Of a stretch of 13,773 nt of DNA, positions 1 through 5,202 are shown one piece after another (positions within the stretch are counted from its first letter, which is position 1; every line of letters starts with the position of its first letter). The translations under genes and the position numbers were made by a program. The notes under the pieces were generated by a model, which saw nothing but the letters and a program-made list of their open reading frames with translations, was not told the DNA's origin and did not search any database. The stretch is from JBKQHQ01 sp052148715 (lineage in GTDB: Bacteria > Pseudomonadota > Alphaproteobacteria > Rhizobiales > Xanthobacteraceae), in assembly GCA_052148715.1 (NCBI GenBank), contig JBKQHQ010000245.1, forward strand, positions 1 to 13,773, written 5' to 3'.

Positions 1-31
1 CGCGCAAGTCACCAGAATAGGGTCTTGGCAT
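1..31 (-). CDS. IS630-family transposase, first ten codons only
   Basis: An ATG at position 31, read leftward, opens MPRPYSGDLR before the window ends. This is the characteristic opening of many IS630-family transposases (M-P-R-x-Y-S-x-D-L-R). A purine-rich ribosome binding site, GAGGGGGA, sits three bases before the ATG. Transposases of this family cut and paste their element into TA dinucleotides using a DDE/DDD catalytic triad, which would lie outside the window. Ten residues are thin evidence. The combination of motif and ribosome binding site makes a real start likely, but whether the gene is complete cannot be told. Confidence 0.5.
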   Translation of the reverse strand, partial: MPRPYSGDLR

Positions 32-96
32 CGTTCCCCCTCGAAAATCGAATCAAGGCGGCTAGCCTCGCTCATTGACAAGCCGTTGGGAATCCT

Positions 97-126
97 CCCG
101 ATTCAATCCGAGCGGAAAATGCTCTA
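97..126. repeat. Possible half of a dispersed palindromic repeat
   Basis: On the minus strand this stretch begins TAGAGCATTTTCCGCTCGG and continues into a GATTGAATCGG segment. Many alphaproteobacterial genomes carry dispersed intergenic palindromes that open with a GAGCATTTTCC-like arm and close with its complement, GGAAAATGCTC. Here the opening arm is present but no closing arm follows. The sequence instead runs on to the transposase start 66 bases away. It could be a repeat broken by the insertion, or the outer part of the insertion element's own terminal region. The identification rests on memory of such repeats, not on a second copy seen in this window. Confidence 0.3.
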
Positions 127-172
127 GCATCGCTGAAAGCAGGCTTGGGCGCTTGTGCCGCCTCGATCGAAC

Positions 173-970
173 CTATCCATCAATGCCGAGACTCTTGGCG
201 CCGTCGTCGAGGCGGCGCAACTTGTCCGGGTCGGTCTGCAGGGCGCGCCGCGCATCCGTGAGGGCTGCGTGCGCCTTCTCGCTGTCGCCCAGAACCATGT
301 AGGAGCGCACCAGCCGGACCCATCCGTCGACATCGGAGCCGTCCTGGCGCAGCCGCGCGGCCAGCCGCTCGACCATGCCGCGGATCATCTGGTCCTGCCC
401 GGGGGTCGCTGCGGCGGCCTTCGTCGTATCGCTCGGGCTCGGCGCGCTCGCTGCAACCGCGGACTCGGCGCCGAGAGCTTGGATGCCTTCGTCGAGGCGG
501 CGAAGCTTGTCGGGCTCGCTCGCAAGCGCACGCCGAGCGGCGGCGACGGCGGCGCGCGCGCTTTCAGGCTCGCCGAGCGCCTTGTAGGAGCGCGCGAGCC
601 GGATCCAACCGTCGACATCGGACCCGTCCTGATGCAGCCGCGCGGCCAGCCGCTCGACCATGCCGCGGATCATCTGGTCCTGCCCGGGAGTGGCTGCGGC
701 GGCCTTCGTCGCATCGCTCGGGGTCGGCCCGTTCGCTGCAACCGAGGACTCGGCGTCAAGCGCTCGGATGCCTTCGTCGAGGCGGCGAAGCTTGTCGGAC
801 TCGCTCGCAAGCGCACGTCGAGCATCGGCGATGGCAGTGCGCAGGCTTTCAGGCTCGCCGAGCACCTTGTAGGAGCGCGCGAGCCGGATCCATCCGTCGA
901 CATCCGACCCGTCCTCGTGCAGCCGCGCGGCCAGCCGCTCGACCATGCCGCGGATCATCTGGTCCTGCCC
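173..970 (-). repeat. 285-bp tandem repeat, three copies, inside ccmI
   Basis: The units run 970-686, 685-401 and 400-173 on the minus strand. The marker GACCATGCCGCGGATCATCT (plus strand) recurs at 371, 656 and 941, an exact 285-base spacing that keeps the frame. Divergence is low in the GMVERLAARL and DGSDVDGW segments and higher in the Ala/Ser/Pro linkers (for example GPTPSDATKAAAA against APSPSDTTKAAAA). This implies a fairly recent expansion with some time for linker drift. The repeat also produces long antisense open frames that are not genes. Confidence 0.9.
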
Positions 971-1861
971 AGGCTCGGCGCTCGAATTTGACCCGCCCGT
1001 CCTCGACGCCGCCGCGTCCGCGGCGCCAGTGGACTCGACCCGGGCGAGCGCCTGACGCACGGTCGCAGCCCATTGCGCTTGCTCGGGTGCGTCGGCAAGC
1101 AGCGCACGCCAGATCCGGGCGGCGTCCTCAAGGCTACCGTCCTGCTCCGCGGCTATGCCTTGGTAAAAGCGCGCGGTCACGTCGCGGCCGTCCAGCCGGA
1201 TCGCCGCGTCGAACGCCGCCTTCGCGTCCGCGGTGACAACGCCGTTCTCGAGGGCCACCAGCGCCTCGCCGAGATCAGCTTCGCGCTGCGCCGTGGGGCC
1301 GAGCAGGCGAAGCGCATTGGCGCGGGCTTTTGCGGCATCATCATAGCGGCCGAGCCGCATGTAGACCGGGGCGATCACCTCCCACCCGCGGCCATCCTCC
1401 GGATGTTGCTCGAGGTGCGCCTCGACCTGCGCGAATAGCGCCTCGACCGAATTGGCGTCGCCGTGCGCCTCGGCGACCCGCGCCGCGAGGGGCTGTCCGG
1501 GCAGGTCGGGCGAGCCGAGGGCGAGGTAAAGACCGCCGACCCCGAACGTCAGCATGACCAGGGCCAGGGCCGCGGAAAGGCGGCGGCCAAGGACCGGATT
1601 CTTGGCCGTACCGTGTGTTCGTGCATTTGCGGCTGCGTCGGCCGCGAGCAACCGGCGCGACACCTCGACCCGCGCTGCCTCGGCCTCGTTGGCGCCAATG
1701 ATGCCCGCTGCACGGTCGCGCTCGATCTCGTCGAGCTGATCGCGATAAACCGCCATGTCGTTGTCGTTTTTTCCGGGCGCGACCGATCCGCGCAGGAGCG
1801 GCCACAGCACGGCGAAAAGCGCTCCGCCGCTCATCAACGCAAATACGGTCCAAAGCATCAT
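173..1861 (-). CDS. ccmI: Cytochrome c biogenesis protein CcmI with triplicated C-terminal unit
   Basis: CcmI (CycH) chaperones apocytochrome c to the haem-ligation complex of the System I maturation pathway in the periplasm. The 562-residue product opens with the typical membrane segment (about residues 3-23, MMLWTVFALMSGG...), a cytoplasmic loop with the family pattern VYRDQLDEIERD (about 38-49), and a second membrane segment (about 96-116). A periplasmic TPR-rich region follows (about 130-290). The C-terminal unit starting PGQDQMIRGMVERL is present three times, at residues 298-392, 393-487 and 488-562, with an exact 95-residue period; the last copy ends at the stop. Typical alphaproteobacterial CcmI proteins are, from memory, about 360-420 residues, so the extra length is this expansion. 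The ccm haem-lyase genes are not in the window. The placement downstream of three c-type cytochrome/porin genes suggests dedicated maturation support. The identification is firm. Confidence 0.9.
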   Translation of the reverse strand: MMLWTVFALMSGGALFAVLWPLLRGSVAPGKNDNDMAVYRDQLDEIERDRAAGIIGANEAEAARVEVSRRLLAADAAANARTHGTAKNPVLGRRLSAALALVMLTFGVGGLYLALGSPDLPGQPLAARVAEAHGDANSVEALFAQVEAHLEQHPEDGRGWEVIAPVYMRLGRYDDAAKARANALRLLGPTAQREADLGEALVALENGVVTADAKAAFDAAIRLDGRDVTARFYQGIAAEQDGSLEDAARIWRALLADAPEQAQWAATVRQALARVESTGAADAAASRTGGSNSSAEPGQDQMIRGMVERLAARLHEDGSDVDGWIRLARSYKVLGEPESLRTAIADARRALASESDKLRRLDEGIRALDAESSVAANGPTPSDATKAAAATPGQDQMIRGMVERLAARLHQDGSDVDGWIRLARSYKALGEPESARAAVAAARRALASEPDKLRRLDEGIQALGAESAVAASAPSPSDTTKAAAATPGQDQMIRGMVERLAARLRQDGSDVDGWVRLVRSYMVLGDSEKAHAALTDARRALQTDPDKLRRLDDGAKSLGIDG

Positions 1862-1910
1862 GCTGCACAGCTCATGAGGGCGTGCGCGGGAGTCCGCTTG
1901 GCGACGCTAG

Positions 1911-1940
1911 CGGCGGGGCAACAACGGATCAACCCCGCCG
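1911..1940. other. GC-rich stem-loop between the cytochrome gene and ccmI
   Basis: CGGCGGGG at 1911-1918 pairs perfectly with CCCCGCCG at 1933-1940 around a 14-base loop. It lies in the 141-base gap between the cytochrome c stop and the ccmI start. There is no T run after it on the minus strand, so it does not look like an ordinary intrinsic terminator. A role in mRNA processing or in lowering ccmI expression relative to the structural genes is possible but is inference. Confidence 0.4.
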
Positions 1941-2002
1941 GCAGCTTCTGTCCGATTCGCTCGTGACAATCGATACGGGTCATCCGGCCCTTGGCGTCGC
2001 TT

Positions 2003-2311
2003 TCACTTCAGCGAAGCATAATAGGCAGCCAAATTGGCCATATCCTGGTCGCCAAGCGAGGCTGAGAGCCCTTTCATGACTGCATTAGCGCGTTTTCCCG
2101 ATTTGTAGTCCTGCAAAGCCTGAAGAAGCTGGGCTTCGGTCTTGCCTAGCAACGCGGGGCCCGCCGCCCCCGCGCCCTGGCCATTAGCGCCGTGGCACGC
2201 GACGCAGACCGCGGCCCTGGCCTTTCCTGCCGCAGCGTCTCCCGCCGCCTGTGCAGCGTTGGCGAATCCAAGACATGCGACCACTCCGAGGGGGAAAAGC
2301 AAGTATTTCAT
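2003..2311 (-). CDS. Small monohaem class I cytochrome c (c553/c5-like), periplasmic
   Basis: The 102-residue precursor has a clear Sec signal peptide (MKYLLFPLGVVACLGFANAAQA, likely cleaved after residue 22). Haem attachment is CVACH at residues 36-40, and the probable Met ligand is M79 in RANAVMKGL. The closing helix DQDMANLAAYYASLK is typical of the c553/c5 family. The start is supported by GAGGAG about seven bases upstream. It sits third in the operon, where the Rhodopseudomonas pio operon carries pioC, a high-potential iron-sulfur protein. The natural inference is that this cytochrome carries electrons between the outer-membrane conduit and the inner-membrane chain. The fold is related to the cytochrome modules inserted in the PioA-like protein of the same operon. 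Confidence 0.9.
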   Translation of the reverse strand: MKYLLFPLGVVACLGFANAAQAAGDAAAGKARAAVCVACHGANGQGAGAAGPALLGKTEAQLLQALQDYKSGKRANAVMKGLSASLGDQDMANLAAYYASLK

Positions 2312-2451
2312 CGTCCGGCTCCTCTGCCTTGTTCCATGGCTTTGTTGCTAACGCACGAGCTAGCAAGATGGCAAAATCGAGAGATGATGACTTGAGTAAC
2401 ATCAAGAACTACCAATTGGCACGCAAAAGGTTCCCCAACGACAATTCCCGA

Positions 2452-2465
2452 CCGCGCCGTCGCGG
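2452..2465. other. Short hairpin just after the porin stop codon
   Basis: CCGCG (2452-2456) and CGCGG (2461-2465) form a perfect five-pair stem with a four-base loop, six bases past the stop of the PioB-like gene. No T tract follows. It might protect or separate the message between the barrel gene and the small cytochrome gene across the 160-base gap, which otherwise shows nothing I can name. It is weak on its own. Confidence 0.25.
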
Positions 2466-2471
2466 CTTCCA

Positions 2472-5135
2472 CTACCACCTGGCTATCAGCGACGCGGAGA
2501 GCATTTGCACATTGTAGTTCGGGTTGTCGTAGGCGAGCCAAATCGCCGTTGCTGAAACACTCGGAGTGAATGGGGCGAGCGGGTCATTCTGCCAATTGCT
2601 AACGGAGCTGCGCTCCCACGTATAGCGCAGTTTGGCCCTGACATCGCCCATCCAGCCCATTTGATGGACAAGGGTGGGGTCGAACTTATATGTCGCCGTT
2701 GCGTCGAGACGCTGGAACAACGTCGTGTCGTTAGGGAACACACCGACGCAGCTGCTGCACGCGGCCGCGGGCATGGCAGGATTGGTCAACAGCAGCATTT
2801 GATCGATGCCGTCAGAGATCGAATAGCGCAAATCAAGGTCGAGCCTACCCGGTATGGCCTCATAATTCACCACCGCCATTATGGTATTCACGCGCTCCTT
2901 ATCGGAGGTGGTCAGCAGACAGTTTGCGTTGGCGTTCCCCGCGGGGGCCGCCTGGCAAGTACCGGGTTCGGCCTCATAGCCGCCGCCGGCGTAAGTATTG
3001 GTGTAGTTATATAGCGATTGATTGTAATATTCCCAGTAATAGGAAACCGCTAACGATAGACGCGGGGTGACGACATATGCAACGTCGACGCCCCAGCTCG
3101 TCGAGCGGCTATCGTTGATGCCTTCCTGGTTCAGCGGATTAAGGCCATAGTTGTCGTCCTGATACTTGAATGAGGGGGTAATGGTGACGCCACGAAATGC
3201 CACGACGTCGAGGTAAAGGTTCACCTTGGTTCGCTGCCGATTGTCAAACATGAACTGCTGATAGGCCGGAGCATAAAACCAACTAGAGTTCGTATTGGGC
3301 GTGAATGGCGCCACCGTCGGGAATTGAATGGCTTTCACGAACGCGTCGTAGTCGTAAGTGTCGTAGCGTCGATCGGCAAAGTAGCCGCTCGCACGCGCGG
3401 TGATCCAACTCGTCGGTTTCCAATCGACAGACAGTTTTCCGGAGTTTTCGTTGGTGACGTTGGCGTCCGTTTCCGTATAATTGTAGCGCTCGAAGCCGTA
3501 AGCGGCATTGAAGTTCCATTCCTTCGACGGCCGCCAATTCAACTCGTACCCGGCATCCTGCTTGACGTAGCCGAGCGACAGGCTCGAAATCGTGTCTTCA
3601 AAGCCAGTCCCTGTTTTGGAGTTTCCCCCACAAGGATTGTTCCCGGGTGTAATTGTAGCACCGGTTCCGTCGTAGGATATCCAACACGGGAATATAATTC
3701 GCGGTGTGTCGTTGTCGAAGCCGTAATAACGGTAGCTCATTTTCTGCGTCAAATCGGGAGTGATTTTGCTGGTCAGTACGTTATTGCTCAGAAGCGTGTT
3801 GATTTGACCATCGAGACCGTTCGTCGGATCGCCCAAATTTCCGTTGACGAACCCGAAATTGACCGCATTCCAGTTAGGGCCGAACGGGGAGGCCACTGCC
3901 AACGGGTTATTCGTCATCGGCAGAAAAGTCGCATTCTGCCGCATCATTGTGTAGCTCATGGTGCCGACGTAGCGGCTCTGGAGCGGCAGATCGGCCGCCA
4001 GCGTTCCGCTCACGCCATTGGCGTCATTGCTGGGCGGCGTCGACATCTGGGCACTTCCGCAATTCGCTGTTCCCGCTGCCGATCCCGATGCTGTAGGAGC
4101 CTTACATGAAGCTACCGTCGGGAAAAAAGGATTTTGCGCGGTGTAAGACGAGACATTGTCAGTATAGACTGAGCCGTTATAACCCGCCTTGACCGTGAAT
4201 CTTTTGCCCCACGGTGAGATGCCGGCATATTCGCCACTCGCGCCGAAATTCTGCGTGGTGTCGTTCACCGGCGCAGGGACTTGGGCTGGCATAAAACCAT
4301 CAAACTCAACGATGCCCTCGGCCTGCGTGCCCTTCCGATCCATATGGGAGTAGTCCGCCCCGAAATCCCACGCCGTGGTGGGCGTCCAGCGGTAGCTGGC
4401 CGCCGCCGTGTCACGATAGATGCCAATATCCGTCTGATGCAGGTAGGGGGCAATGCCGGCGGCGCTTGCGGTGGGCAATGGCGCTCCCACAAGGCCCGGC
4501 GGCAATGTCAGGTTATTGGTTCCGACCCCATTATAGAATGTCTGCCCGCTGGTGCCGTAGAGATGCGGTGTCTGATCCCAGATTGCGGTGAAGTATTGCT
4601 CGCCGACCTTCGAGGCGTTCAACAAATAACTCTGATCGCCATAGCCGACATTGTTGGCCCACAGATCGGCTTGGTAGAGACCGTCACGGCTGCCGGTGGC
4701 GATATGCCCGCCGCCGAACGGTCCCGGCGCGATCGTGCTGTACTCATAGTACTTCGCCAGACTTTGCTGGCCGAGATGGGCTGCGCCATCCCGTGACGGA
4801 TTATTGACGAAGTCGCGGCCGCCGGCCTCGATCTCGCCGTGGGTCCACCAATAGGGCACAGATCCGACGCTGGTGGTCGGCCAATCGGTCGCGGTGGCGT
4901 TGCCGGTGGTCCACGCATTGGCCCCGGTCGCCGATCCGCCCTCACAGCATCCTGGAACTTGCGCGCCGATCGTATCCAGAGTGGGACGAGGACTCGGGCC
5001 CAATGTAATCGCGCCGGTCGAAACCGGCGGCGGATAAGCAGTCGTTTGTGCCAGCGCGTCGGTCGACACCAACGCCGCCCCACTCAACACTGCGCCGACG
5101 ATACAGCTTTGAACCCATCCGGGTCGATGTGACAT
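2472..5135 (-). CDS. pioB: PioB/MtrB-family outer-membrane beta-barrel of an electron conduit
   Basis: This 887-residue protein is the porin-like sheath that holds a multihaem cytochrome across the outer membrane. A Sec signal peptide ends near ALAQ (residues 27-30). The N-terminal part of the mature protein has family-like features such as GEIEAGGRDFVNNPSRDG (about 100-117). The rest alternates amphipathic, aromatic-rich strands with polar Asn/Gly/Thr loops. The chain ends in an aromatic residue (SASLIARW), as expected for insertion by the Bam machinery. The mature part contains exactly ten cysteines in five close pairs: 63/64, 344/359, 484/502, 727/739 and 793/796. The CC at 63-64 lies where Shewanella MtrB has a CXXC. 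The start codon is 67 bases after the multihaem cytochrome stop, so the two are very likely cotranscribed. It is longer than MtrB (about 700 residues, from memory). Family assignment is secure; the symbol follows the alphaproteobacterial naming. Confidence 0.88.
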   Translation of the reverse strand: MSHRPGWVQSCIVGAVLSGAALVSTDALAQTTAYPPPVSTGAITLGPSPRPTLDTIGAQVPGCCEGGSATGANAWTTGNATATDWPTTSVGSVPYWWTHGEIEAGGRDFVNNPSRDGAAHLGQQSLAKYYEYSTIAPGPFGGGHIATGSRDGLYQADLWANNVGYGDQSYLLNASKVGEQYFTAIWDQTPHLYGTSGQTFYNGVGTNNLTLPPGLVGAPLPTASAAGIAPYLHQTDIGIYRDTAAASYRWTPTTAWDFGADYSHMDRKGTQAEGIVEFDGFMPAQVPAPVNDTTQNFGASGEYAGISPWGKRFTVKAGYNGSVYTDNVSSYTAQNPFFPTVASCKAPTASGSAAGTANCGSAQMSTPPSNDANGVSGTLAADLPLQSRYVGTMSYTMMRQNATFLPMTNNPLAVASPFGPNWNAVNFGFVNGNLGDPTNGLDGQINTLLSNNVLTSKITPDLTQKMSYRYYGFDNDTPRIIFPCWISYDGTGATITPGNNPCGGNSKTGTGFEDTISSLSLGYVKQDAGYELNWRPSKEWNFNAAYGFERYNYTETDANVTNENSGKLSVDWKPTSWITARASGYFADRRYDTYDYDAFVKAIQFPTVAPFTPNTNSSWFYAPAYQQFMFDNRQRTKVNLYLDVVAFRGVTITPSFKYQDDNYGLNPLNQEGINDSRSTSWGVDVAYVVTPRLSLAVSYYWEYYNQSLYNYTNTYAGGGYEAEPGTCQAAPAGNANANCLLTTSDKERVNTIMAVVNYEAIPGRLDLDLRYSISDGIDQMLLLTNPAMPAAACSSCVGVFPNDTTLFQRLDATATYKFDPTLVHQMGWMGDVRAKLRYTWERSSVSNWQNDPLAPFTPSVSATAIWLAYDNPNYNVQMLSASLIARW

Positions 5136-5202
5136 TGCCCCGCGCTCCGCCCTGAAACAGACGCCTGCCTACGTAACTCGGCACGCCACTAAACCCTTCA
5201 AC

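Noticed and set aside
173..970. CRISPR array
   Set aside because: The regular spacing comes from a 285-bp coding repeat in ccmI, not from short repeats with unique spacers.
155..991. 278-codon open frame on the plus strand
   Set aside because: It is antisense to the ccmI repeat region and its apparent internal repeats simply mirror the 285-bp units. No family features or ribosome binding site.
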